From: Viridothelium virens
Lineage: Eukaryota; Ascomycota; Dothideomycetes; Trypetheliales; Trypetheliaceae
DNA: 64,000 bases
Direction of reading: 5' to 3'
NCBI GenBank assembly: GCA_010094025.1
Contig: ML991782.1
Location: forward strand, 248,001 to 312,000
The notes under the pieces are model-generated. The model searched no databases and was not told the DNA's origin. It saw only the letters and a list, made by a program, of their open reading frames with translations. The translations under genes and the position numbers were made by a program. Shown one piece after another: positions 1 to 11,151 of the stretch (its first letter is position 1; each line of letters starts with the position of its first letter).

Positions 1-381
1 CCGACCTCGAAGACGACAATGCAGGAGATGAAAACCCATTTCGAGTTGAGATGGCTGTATATCTGGCCCCTGGGTTTTCTCAGTTCTCTATTCGGATCAT
101 GAGAAACACCTCGAAGCTGTGGGCACTTACCAGGATAACACAGTGGCTGCAGCACCAAGGAAGAACGCCACCGAATTCCAGGCGAGTCTGTCAAGAGAAT
201 GGAACTGATTGACGAAGGTGGCTTGAATATCGGCAACGATAGTGCCATCAATTCCCCATAGGAAAGTGGCGGAAATCAGGGAGACCACGACTAGCAACCA
301 GCTGACACCGTGAATTGTGCGACTAGAGCTCGGCGCGCTGACTTCCTCAATCTGGCTCTGCGTCTTCTCTGTATTTGCCAT
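1..381 (-). CDS. MFS multidrug/metabolite exporter, N-terminal part (cut by window edge)
   Basis: Partial gene; exons complement(131..381) and complement(<1..69). The start is the ATG at 379-381, which opens a hydrophilic cytoplasmic tail followed by a first membrane helix (SWLLVVVSLISATFLWGIDG). The GIDGTIVADIQ motif and the next helix, ending in ATVLSWGQIYS, are typical of 14-helix DHA2-type drug:H+ antiporters. The intron uses a clean GTAAGT donor and a CCCAG acceptor, and joins to exon 2 in frame as SHLNSKWVFISCIVVFEVG, the usual loop and third helix. Such exporters in the plasma membrane commonly pump out toxins or secondary metabolites. Being next to NOS, oxidases and tailoring enzymes fits a resistance or export role; that part is inference. 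Most of the protein lies outside the window. Confidence 0.85.
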
Positions 382-1462
382 GGTCACGCTCAGTGGATGG
401 ATGTTGGCACTAATCCATTGAACGCAAAATCGTACTCGGCAGGTCATATATCGCCCTCGGCGCAAATTTTCATCGATGCCAGCCGATCCCAATAGGAGAC
501 AGGTCCCAATAAGCTCGAAAGCATCCGTAGACCATCCCTGGCTACTATTCTCGTGAAGACTAATTTACTGTCGAGCCGCTGATGCCGCCTCGCTTGACTA
601 TGAGCATCGTTCGGAAGGCTGCCAACGCTGTAGCGCAGTATTAATTCTATGCGTGTGATTCTACAAACTCTCTTTGATCCTTTGAAACAGTAGCGCCCTT
701 GAGCTTCGAGAGCCTCCTACATGATATTATAGAATAGTGTGTCGCGCATCCTTTCTGCATGCTGTCTAGTACGGGGCGAATTGGGTCTTCCACGAATTAG
801 CATCAACCCCAGTATCCGGTACATACGCGCGATAGCCTCGTGCGAAGATGCATTCATGCAAAGCATATCATTTGCCGGCAAATCCCTAGATCATTCAGCC
901 ACCGAGCGACAAAGTTCAGTAACGGCACGGGAAGAGCCGAAGACGTACAGTCATGCAAGCCAGCTAAGAAATTGACAGGCGGCTCGTTGCGTCCGACGGA
1001 TGATCCCGTTCTCCCCTAGATAAGGTACCAGCCCACCAACCCACCTACTGGTACCCTGATGGTTAGAGTTGGCTGAGATAGCGCCCTATGATCTGCTAAA
1101 TCTGGGTGTCTGCTCGCGAAGAGATCTTGGCAGAAATCTCGAAGGGGTTCGATGGATGAACCCTTGCACTTGCCTATTCTGCTTTGAACCCTGACAAGGC
1201 GGGGAACGTGACCGATGAAAAATGCAAGGACCTCACGTCATACGATAAGTTAGACTGCACCTTATCTGACTTCCACTCTCATTTCTCGTCTGACTTCTAG
1301 TGTGCAATCTCATCTGAACTCTAAGAGAACCCTGTCTATCCCACCTGCCCATTGCCCGGCACTTGTCTCATGCATATCTACAATATATCTTTCCCACACC
1401 GCCACCCGTGCCCTGACGCCAAACAGGAAACAATTGAAGCTGCCGACGGCATCTACCTAGAC
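382..1462. other. Intergenic region upstream of the MFS gene and downstream of NOS
   Basis: Contains the MFS promoter and the NOS 3' flank. No open frame here looks like coding sequence, and I see no repeats or RNA genes. Confidence 0.6.
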
Positions 1463-4400
1463 TTACTGATGGGACGGATCGAATGTGTCTTGGATATACC
1501 TATCTCCCAGAGTCCGGCGCACATCACAGCCCAAGATGGCATTCAGGTTAGTGGCTACATCGGTTGCAGCGGCTCTGTTCGCGCACACAAAGACGTGCGC
1601 TCCATCCCTGATCTTCGCCTCGACACGCTCGCGAACCCCTGGTTGAAAAACTTTGTCCTGAACCCGCGCCTTGAGGCCGTTGCTGGGCATCAAGAAAAGC
1701 ATGTCGAAGAGATCTGTTGCAACGGCTTCATCAATCCCTTCGTGAATCAATGCAGTGTCCTCACTGCGAAAGCCCACAAATAGGCTAATCTGATTCTCGA
1801 TGCGGCCTGACTCTCCGTTCTGATCAGCTTCCCGGGCTTGTTGGGCGCGCAGTCGTAGCAGACTTTGCATCGGAGCAAATCCTGAGCCGGTGACGAAGGC
1901 AACAATGGGCCCCACTTCCTTGTTGCAGAGTCTATGAAGCTGAGTCGCTGGCTGGATCCTGGCTCTAAATTGGTCACCGGCTTTGGCGGAGTTCAGATAC
2001 CGCTCACTGAACTTTCCATCGCATTTCGTCTGGACTATGAGCTCCAGCTGGCACCCCTCGGCTATTGACTCGGTGCTTTTCGGGGTCGAGGCGATGGAAA
2101 AGAACCTGGGAGCGGTTGTTGGCATACTAATGAGGACATCGTCCAAGTTGACTTTTCTATGCCACCCCGAAGGTAGGGCGCGAATAGCGTCGGCGACGGG
2201 TAGGTTGACCAACGATTTTGCATTGAAATCAACACAATCAAGCTTCTCCGCCCAGTTCAAGTCCCGGAATGGGTCTTCCAACTGCACAAAGTCCCTGAGG
2301 AAGTCGAAGTAGCTTATCTGGTCAAGAACTGTTATCTTGCTGTGATTCTTCTTTCTTAGGAGTCGAATGACCTGGTGTACCTCATCGACTCTGCTAGGTG
2401 CAAGGAGTACGAGATAGTCCATGGCCGAGTAAGAATGACTACTGGAAGAGATTGTTACCTTTCTGAGGTTCTGCTGGCCGTGCGGGCAATGATCCAGTGC
2501 GAAGCAGGCATATAAGTTCATAAATTTCTTTAAGTCTTCTGCGCGAGGTTTTTCGTTCACGACGGAGTCATGGAAACCATTGACGTTGGCGTCTGGATTG
2601 ATAATCTGATCTGGAAGATTGTTCAACCATGTGTCCAGTCGTTTCCACGGTGGGCTTTCCTTTGCATTGTCGCCTTCTACAAAGCTATCGTTCAGTTGAC
2701 GAAGGCCGGCATTTTTAAAGAGTTTAAAAAGAATTCGTGCTGCACCGTTGAATGTACCAAAGTATGAGCTATCTCCGTTACCAAAGATAGCGAAACGGGC
2801 TTCTGGAAGGCGAGCTTTTTCAAGGCGTTCTGCAGTTCGCTGCCCGTTTAGAGGGATATCACCTCGGCCAGTGGAGCTTGCAATAAGAATCACAACGTCG
2901 TTCTGTGACAACTTCGACCAATTTATCGAGTCCAATGGACGGGATTCCAATACTTGGAAATCCTGCTGATGTTGGTAAGGGTGTTTTTGCAGAGATCCAT
3001 GAACAGCTCCGGCGAGTTTAGCAGCAGTAGTTCCGGCGCTGCAGTAACAGACCATTACTCGGACCCGTGCTCCTGAGGGATGTAGCCCTGTGGCCACAGC
3101 AGTTGATCTCTCCGTTTCAGCATCAGGATTTCTCGATTTGCTTTTGGAGTTCTTCTGTCGCCGCTTCCATGTTTTGACAGGATCCCCTCGATGGCGACAG
3201 ATCAAAGGCTTTGGTTGGTAGTGTGGAGCGCCTCCTCGATGCCATATTGGCACAATGGATCCTTGAGGTGGAGCGAGCCAGTACGGATCTGCAGGAAGCC
3301 GAAATCCATGCTTCTTGAAATGTTCATCATCGAATTGGCAGTAATTTGACGATGCGGTTAGTGAATCGGACATCCGCACTCCGTTTTGGGAGAAAGAATG
3401 GAACACTGCAAAATTGAGCTCTGTTTGAGCCCGGCACTAGCAGCAAAATAAGTCTTCATCATTCAAATCGCACGCATCGATACTCACAAGTAAGTTCAGA
3501 CGCTCGCTCTCCGGTAGCTGGCCTAAAGGTCGGTGAAGCTCGTGCGGATATAGCGCTCTTACCACGTCGGGAAGCACATTGTATCGGCTCTCATCTGCAA
3601 GATCTCGAATTCCTATCTCCGCATCCATAAACCTTTGCCTGAAATCAGCATCCATTTAGAGAGGATTGAGTGATCTTACCATCCGACGAAAGGCGACGCC
3701 GTGTATTGTACACCTCCGATATCAAATCCCAACTGACTCAATGCCGGAGCAGGTACCCATCGGAGCCCCAGTTTATCGAAGGGTAACTCATATCGCGGAT
3801 GTCGGACGTGTATCAGAGGGAAGTCTTCCGCTGAAATGCCCGTAACAAATGGAGCGTCACCTTCAGCCATAGTCACAAGTGGTAGAAGATCCCATTTCGT
3901 CCGAAATTTTGGAGGGTTCCATCCCAAGTCAATGATACTCGTAGTAAGACTTGCGTTCATCGGATCTCCTAGGATTGACCCGTCGTCATTCGTGTACTGT
4001 TGACGGTTAATGAATTGTAGGCACTTAGGAATGGACTTCAACCTACTCCTGCAAAAGCGAGTAGTTGCTGGTTCCAGATCAACGGACCATTTTCACCAGC
4101 ATGTCTGGCCGGAAACACGAAGGCTACACGGATTCAGTCGCGTTCCAGGGTTTGAAGGCTAATCATTTTACCTGTTGGTTGAATGTCACCTCGATTAAAG
4201 GCTTCTTTCAGTCCTTGCAAAAGTGCTTTTCCCATCTCAACACTTGTCCTAACATGCCGCAAATCGCAAAGGCTACAAATCTCATCAGACTGCAATATGG
4301 ATATTTCACTTCCATGGGTTTCTCACCGCAGTTTCTCGTATTGGGATCTCATAATGCACTTTCGAGAATACTTCCATGCTAGGCGAATGCCATACTCGAG

Positions 4401-4961
4401 CTCTTGATTTGTTTGCGTCCATCCGTCAGAGCTGATGTCACTGCACCGGTTGCCGTTTTTGACCTTCAACGATACATGTTTCGAGGGCAAGCGTGCAACC
4501 CTTGCATTCTGATTGATCTCTTCCAGGACTTCTTTCACTCGATTCTGACGTTCCGCGCCATCTTGCAATAAATTATCCCGCCTCATTTGATCTAAGAAGC
4601 TTATGGCCTCTGCCTCAATTTGGTGAATTGGACGATCCTTTCCCACACGATGTTCGTCCGTGTGAATCATGCGTCCTGATTGGCAAAATTTGGAAGAACA
4701 ACCAGTTGACGCAAGGACAGGATGGTATTCTTCGATTCTCTGGAACTCTTGCGTCGCTGATGGCTTTTTCCACGGCCGTTGATACCCATTGGCCAGCTCA
4801 CCATTGGCAAGTTCACCATTGGCAAGTTCACCATTGGCAAGTTCACCATTGGAAAATTCACCATCGGCAAGCTCACCATTAACCGGCTGACTATCATAGG
4901 GAAAACAAGTCAGATAGTCACTTTCGAAACCTTGACCGTGTGAAATATCCTTGGAATGCAT
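1463..4961 (-). CDS. Nitric oxide synthase, full-length fungal type
   Basis: Six exons: complement(4327..4961, 4172..4272, 4047..4123, 3680..3996, 3488..3638, 1463..3436), about 1084 aa. NOS makes NO and citrulline from arginine, O2 and NADPH. The oxygenase domain (about residues 75-530) has a CX4C zinc-site motif (Cys88/Cys93), the haem Cys in SRKCIMRS (Cys202), GDPMNASLT, DLGWNPP, the sequence GLRWVPAPALSQLGFDIGGV, and FMDAEIGIRDL, whose Glu (about 384) binds arginine. A short basic linker follows, then a flavodoxin domain (CYCSAGTTAAK, ASSTGRGD, FGNGDSSYF), an FAD site (RFFSIAST, about 871) and an NADPH site (VTGSGFAPM, about 942). No clear calmodulin-binding helix is visible in the linker. 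Exon 5 has two possible acceptors 6 nt apart; the downstream one gives the conserved GWFMDAE, the upstream one inserts Gln-Arg. The N-terminus has pentapeptide repeats. Confidence 0.93.
4786..4875 (-). repeat. 15-bp tandem repeat in NOS exon 1 (six units)
   Basis: Six in-frame copies of a 15-bp unit (ccattggcaagttca on the plus strand; three are identical and the outer ones diverge). They encode an NGELA pentapeptide array in the NOS N-terminal extension ahead of the zinc-site motif. A length-variable minisatellite is expected; function unknown. Confidence 0.95.
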
Positions 4962-5651
4962 GTTGACGCTGCGGGATGGAAGACCAGGAAAATTGGGGCC
5001 CAGCCCAGATCAAAGCATTGCTTCAAGAGTGGTTGCGGAAAGTCGGTATGTATGGGTTCGTGGAAAAATAATAATTTGTCTAGTAATGCAATTTTCGATT
5101 CACTTCACAATACGTCGTTTGCTGTAACCAAAAGAGGCGGCTTGGCGAGACGATGGCGGCGGCTCGTACCACCCGTGACCCGCTTGGAAACCTTTTGTAA
5201 GGCCAGGAGGTAACACGGCACGTGTTGCTTTTGCCAAATTCGTACCTAGGTATGGATTGAGACTGCCGAGATTATGCTTGGCAGTGGCAACCGCCCGAAG
5301 ATTGAGTTTGAAGCTAAGTGAGCCTCCGAGGAAACATGAAGTTATAGCCGCGGATTAGTGTTGTTGGGCATCAGTTACTGGATCACACAAATGCCTAGCC
5401 CGTGTCGGAAGCTTAGCAGGCTGGCCTCACTCTGGGTATTACGCTACAGGAGAGGGCTCCAGTACGGCTTCTACCTTATACTCAAATGGCATCGGCTAGA
5501 TTGTTCTCCAGGCCCGCAAATTAGAGTGACCATGTTGAGACTAGATGTTCTTTTAAGACTACAGGAATCGATACCATCATGAAACCTCACTTCCTATAAT
5601 TTATCACCGTTCCAAGCTAGCACACCACTGTCGTTTCCTTGTTACGAGTTT
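4962..5651. other. NOS promoter region and MCO1 3' flank
   Basis: Upstream region of NOS. A few short frames show no protein-like composition, and I see no extra gene. Confidence 0.6.
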
Positions 5652-7682
5652 TCAATCCAAAGGCCCGTAGCGGACTGGTGGAATGAAATCGGCGTGGGTC
5701 AGGTTCTTGACATAGTCCGGTAGAGGCTTCATTGCATCCTCACCCTCTATGAGCACTATCTGCTGGCCCGCCTAGGCAGAGTTAGTTATACGTAACAGGA
5801 GAGCAACGCGCCTTGAGTTTTCGAAAGGACGTACCGCGAAATGGGCAATTCTATGGCAGTGTAACATGCTCATAGCAGGAAATGTAATGGTGTACCGGAT
5901 AACCGTCCAGGAGCCAGCGTCAGCGGCCAGCCTGGCTCCATCACGTAGCGGGGGATTCACCATATTGAAGCTCTCGGGAGACTCTTTGATGCCCGTTGCC
6001 ACGTCCTTCCAGCGGAAATATCCTGTACCTCGGCCAATGATCCAAGCCTTGTGGTTATGCTTGTGGAATGGATGCATTGCAAAGGCGTGATTCTCGAAGA
6101 TGATATCGACAGTAGAGCCGTTCTTGAGTCCGGCGAAAGTCGTTTCACCACGCGAATCGTCATTCCATAGAATCGGTGGCATCTGCTGGCGGAAGCCTTG
6201 GTGAGGCTCAGAGGCTAGAAGCCATTCGCTTGGTTTTGGGTTCTTCACCACAAATCGAAATTCATGATCAGACGTCTGTGGCGGCGGTCGCTCCGGAAAC
6301 GGGGCAAGATCCATCATTTCGTCCAGCATGGTTCCGGATCCAATCATGTTTCCGAGAAGGTCAATCCAGGGCTTACTATCTGGTACAATCATCATTCCGT
6401 CTTTGCGGCGTTCAGGAACTCCAGCGTAACGAAGGACTCCAAATCCTTGAATAATTTGCTCGACTGCCATACCGGACACGCGGAGAGCATACTCGCCTGG
6501 CTTTTGATCCAGTGGTACGAGGACACTGATCCTTTCGCCCATATTTACGTTGACAGCCTGAGACCCTTTAGCATTTTTTTGAGGTGGTTATACTGTAACA
6601 TTAGATCACCTTACCTGAACTTTCTTTGGATAGGTAAAGTCGCCATCAGCCGCTACCACATACATATCGTGTTCGTCAATTGATATCCGCAACTCATGGT
6701 GAGCTCCCGGATGGATGAAATTGAGCCAAAGATACTTTTCGCCCTCCTTGGCTTGGACAACTTCAAGATCTGTAAAGGTATCTTTGCATTCCCGCTTGTT
6801 CACAAAATTGGCACCTGCGGATGGTGGCAGACATCCCATTGTATCACGTTTGCCATGCTCGTTATAAGAGGCTATGACTTCGGGATCAAGACATGACGTC
6901 CTACCCTTACCATTGATCACAATGGACGCGGCACATGCTGGAGTTGCTCCGGTGTCTCGGAACATGACTGTCAATATGTCCATTCCCTCAAAATTCCAGT
7001 CAGAGATCATCAAATGGTGGGCGTCCTTCTCGGCAGCACGCATAGCTTCGAGGTCCTGCCTATCGGAGGCTATCAACTCGTACGGCCTCGGACGCCACGA
7101 AGCTGGTCGGATCCAGAGAGGTCCACGTTGACCCTATGAGCGTTAGTGGAAATCCGCGCCAATAAAGTTACAGCTCACATCGGCGAACGCAGGGCCAAAA
7201 TGACCGTGGTAAAAATATATTCCAGTCTGGTTTGTCAAGGTAAACTCATATGTGTACGAGCCACGGGGTTCGATCGGCCATTGTGTCACTCCCGGAACAC
7301 CATCATTCCAGTAACTGTCTACTTGATAGACGCCGTGCCTAAGATATTGATGAGGAGAGTAGTCGTCGAGTGTCGTCTGCACCAACGCACCAATGCATAG
7401 TAGCCTCAGAGAACATTTTGTTCTCAACTCGAACTCTTATCAAGTCACCCTCATCACCTTCGATGACAGGACCCGGTGTATCACCATTGATCGTCAGGTA
7501 TGGTCTCCCATTACCATCTTGTTGCTTGTTAGTGATCTGTTACTTGATGCGTAGCTGTCCATATTACGATACGCACCTTTTGACATGTACGTTGCTTGAA
7601 GCGTGAGATTGTACTCGCGGATCTGGCTTGCTGCTGCAAAAAGAGACGTTCCAAGGACGGAAATAGCTGTATTCAGCTTCAT
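5652..7682 (-). CDS. Secreted laccase-like multicopper oxidase, copper ligands intact (MCO1)
   Basis: Six exons: complement(7577..7682, 7391..7517, 7179..7338, 6615..7133, 5835..6557, 5652..5771), 584 aa. The start ATG gives a signal peptide (MKLNTAISVLGTSLFAAAS). The cupredoxin architecture has all four ligand motifs: HWHG (77-80, completed across an intron), YHGHFG (121-126), HPFHKH (466-471) and LHCHRIAH (536-543), which holds the type-1 Cys. All 11 ligands are therefore present and the enzyme should be an active blue copper oxidase acting outside the cell or in the secretory path. The last exon (AGQQIVLIEGEDAMK onward) is short; reading past the GTACGT donor would give a false ending. It shares a divergent promoter with MCO2. 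Substrate unknown: phenolic coupling of a pathway intermediate is plausible. Confidence 0.92.
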
Positions 7683-8344
7683 GTTGGGCAAAGAGAGGCT
7701 CGACTGGAGGTGCGTGGTGGGTGAGCTGCAGTTTGTCAAGATATGAACACCCTTCCCTTGGACTGTTTGAAGTGGGCGAACGCGGGTCGGAGCTGGGCCA
7801 GAGTTGGGCGAAAGCTTCTGCTGGTGACCATTCCATCTCTGTCGTAACCTTCATCTTGATATCCTCGTTGAGACTGCCGACAGTGTGACGTGAAAAGCAT
7901 CCATGTCGTTGCCAAGATCTGTCGTGGTCTGAGCTCTGAAGGTTGGCGATACCACTAGACAGGGCCGACAAGGTGCAAGGACCAGGACCTACCCCAGACC
8001 TTCTAGGGTAAGTAGGCGCCTATGCAAGGATTGCGGATAGTCCCGATCGACGAGCGTTACATGGAAACTTTCGAGGTACTAGATTCCTTTTCAAGGCACC
8101 TTCTAGAGATGTCATTGAAGCCCAATGGCTTAAAGTTCATCGATTTGAAAATTCTGTTCGGCAATCAACCGTGACATATGTTCGATCACGGATGCCCAGA
8201 AGCCTCTCGGTAGATGTTATCGGTCAATACTGTTCTGGGGAGTTGCTGGAGCCATCACCTGGACTTTGCTCTTGAAGGGACCTTCAGCATCTTCAAGTAT
8301 CTCCTCATTCCATTTTCCGCCCCTTCCGTGAAAGACAGACAAAA
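7683..8344. promoter_or_regulatory. Divergent promoter between MCO1 and MCO2
   Basis: A 662-bp head-to-head spacer between the two multicopper oxidase genes, so the pair can be co-regulated. Short frames within it look non-coding. No regulator site could be assigned by eye. Confidence 0.6.
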
Positions 8345-10519
8345 ATGTCAGATCTCAAGGAGCCATTCGTTTACCATGATGTTGGTACAGTCCGGTCGCA
8401 CAAGCGTCCACGAGTCATCTCAATGGTGGCAAGAGGCCTCGGCGTTCTTGCGCTGCTCTTACTGAGCGGGAAATTCTTGCATCAGGCGCTGACAGCTGGC
8501 AAAAATGGTGTGCATGATAGAAAATACTCTACACAACAGCATCTTGCAGTGCCTTCCAATCGAGTTCCCGAGACTGTTTACTACCAGTTGAACTTGTCGC
8601 AGGCTTGGAGGAATCCTGGTGAGAAGCATTATCGTCTTTGCCAGATGTGATTCACTAAGTTGAATTAGACGGAGCGCACTGGAGACCACTTTTTGTTGGC
8701 AATGATGAGTCGCCATTTCCCGTTATCAACGCTCATGAAGGAGATCTTCTGAAAATCAATATCCACAATGATTACGGACTGCCCACGACTGTCCACTGGT
8801 TTGTCAGCTCGTCACTTCATGAGCAATGGCTAACCCCTGCAGGGTCGGTGTCCGACATAAGAATGGCGCCACTTGGAACGATGGGAGTTCTGGAGTTACG
8901 CAGTACCCTATCCTTCCTCGAGCGAACTGGACAAGTGTTTTCAACACATCTGGAGACTGGGGGTTGAAATGGTTCCTTGATCATACTTCAACGCCCAGTG
9001 TAGATGGTATGTACGGACGGGTGTGGATTCGGCCAAGCCCAGAGCGACCCCGACCATATCATCTGATAGCCGATAAGCCTGGGGAAATCCAAGATATGAT
9101 AGATGCCGAAGAATCGCCAGCTCATCTCACTGTGTATAACTATCAGCACAAGCCCATGGACTGGCTTCTTGCTCAATTGCAAGGGGAAGGTTATGATCCT
9201 TACTGCTTCAACTCTGCACTCGTCAATGGTATGCTTGGCTCGTCAAAGCGCAGACATTAGGCTCACTGTTTTGAAGGAAAGGGAAGAGTTCACTGCAAAC
9301 CTGATTGGCTCGAAGAAATCGACGGCAATCCCGTTGACGCTAATGGTTGTGTCAAACAGCCCACCGGAGCTGTGGCATATGAAGACTGCACTCCGTCGTA
9401 TAGTGATTATGAGGTTTGTGTCACAAGCTCATCTGTAAGGAAGCCCGAACTAATGATGCTTAGGTAATCGAGACACACAATCGCCGCTGGATACTGATGA
9501 ATTTCGTCAATCCCGGTCTCGAGCATCCTTGGCGAATCAGTATTGATAATCATTATATGTGGGTGGTTGCTACTGACGGTGGATTTGTGAAGCCACAAAA
9601 GGTTCAGGTCCTCACACTGACCAATGCTGAGCGCATAACTGTACTTGTCAAGCTTGATCAAGCACCGAAAGACTATGCTATAAGGATGTATGCTTTGAGC
9701 AGGCTTCAATTCCTTCAGACTTATGCCATGCTCCGGTATCCGGTGAGTTTGTATTCCCAAAGCATGAACAGGCACTAAGAAATGTAGCATCGGGAATTTG
9801 GCAAAATGCTCGGAGATCCAATGCCACGTCCTGACGAAAGAGACTCAGTGATCGAGATCGATGGTTCAATCAAGGATGGCGCCATCTTACTTGATAAGTC
9901 TGAACTCCATCCCTACCCGCGGGTCGCACCTCCTGAAAAAGCAGACATAACACTCCGCTTTCGAGCTACGGGTGCTCCAGATCCGTACAACCCGTACATC
10001 ACAAATTGCTCTCTGAACGGATCACCGTGGCAGATCTTTAGAGGTTTGAGGACTCCCTTGGCTTTGGACCCGCATCAGAAGTTTCCAGAGCCGAATCCCG
10101 TCGTCACAGGTCTCCCTCTTGGTAGCGTTGTTGACATCATCGTCGAGAATGATCTGCCAGTCGATATCCCCATGTACAAGCACAATGATCCCACGTTCCG
10201 TCTTGGGACTGGTGACACTAAGTTCGATTGGAAGGATGTCGCAGAATTGCAGGCTCAGCATCCGTCGCTCATCAACCTCCAGGATCCACCATTGGGTTAT
10301 CTTCATGACCTCCCGGCCGGAGGCTGGCTGGCGGTGAGGTGGAAGATCACGCAGCCCGCCATGACGATGTTCCATGCCTTCAGAGTGAGGTACTTCGTAT
10401 TGGGCATGCAGGTACCAATGTTCGAAGGCGACGATCACTGGCCGGAAATCCCAGAATATGTGAAGAATCAACCGCACGTTGATTTCGAGCTCCCGGAGCA
10501 CATGGGAATTTTTGACTGA
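8345..10519 (+). CDS. Multicopper-oxidase-fold protein lacking most copper ligands (MCO2, pseudoenzyme)
   Basis: Six exons: 8345..8618, 8669..8798, 8843..9228, 9277..9413, 9464..9742, 9788..10519; 645 aa. It starts with a cytoplasmic tail and a single membrane anchor (VARGLGVLALLLLSG), unlike secreted MCO1. It aligns with MCO1 throughout (shared WNDG..GVTQ, VDG/ADG, VNGKGR, PVIEGD-like segments). The copper motifs are degraded: HWHG is HWVG (134-137), YHGH is FLDH (179-182), HPFHKH is IPMYKH (529-534) and LHCHRIAH is FHAFRVRY (597-604). Only 4 of 11 ligands remain and the type-1 Cys is Ala, so copper oxidase activity is not expected. The frame is open and all splice sites are usable, which argues for a maintained non-oxidase role. 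Two introns start with GTTTGT. Confidence 0.88.
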
Positions 10520-11151
10520 AGACTGATAAAGGATAACTCGCATGGGTGTCGAGAATTGGGACACTTAAGTCCGCGACCTGATCATTTTGGGGCGTGCAGC
10601 GCCCACTAACCTGGCTGTGATTGGTAAGGTAGTAAGGCTAGCTTGAAATATACAGAAAGCAAAGTAATCCTTGTTCTCTGATTGCAAGTCTCAAGTGAGA
10701 GGTCATCCCTAACTCAGGTGGCAGTAGGACTCCATGGTCTGCTGGGAGATACGCACAATCAGTCTCCGCTTTCCCATCCTGAGATAAATAAGTGGTTGAA
10801 TCTATACATGGGGCTAGTTGCTAAATTAGTCGTTCCCAGGCTAGTCGGCAAGCAGAAATCGTCTCAATTAGCCTATTGTGGGTACAAGCGCGGCTTACTT
10901 TGCAAGTTATGATTATCCCAGATTTTCAGACCACGGTGGTGTGTCGAAGTGATGGCCGGATGAGACAGACGACGGTAGCATTTGAATGAACCAATTACGT
11001 CGTTATGAGATAGGTATCTTTAGTAATACACTGGAATCGTTGACCAAATTTGGCCTTCTTAAGATCAATGGAACCGCCCTTATTCGTTTTCCCTTTCGTT
11101 TCCTAAATCCATATTAGCTTCATCCCATTCTCCATTAGTATGCCATCTCAA
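10520..11151. other. Intergenic between MCO2 and SAT4-like gene (convergent)
   Basis: 3' flanks of two convergent genes. Nothing coding or repeated was recognised. Confidence 0.6.

Noticed and set aside
1463-3406. Reading the large minus-strand frame alone as a cytochrome P450 reductase
   Set aside because: Its first 80 codons (NYCQFDDEHF, ADPYWLAPPQGSIVPIWHRGG) are the end of a NOS oxygenase domain, and upstream exons supply the rest, so it is the last exon of NOS.
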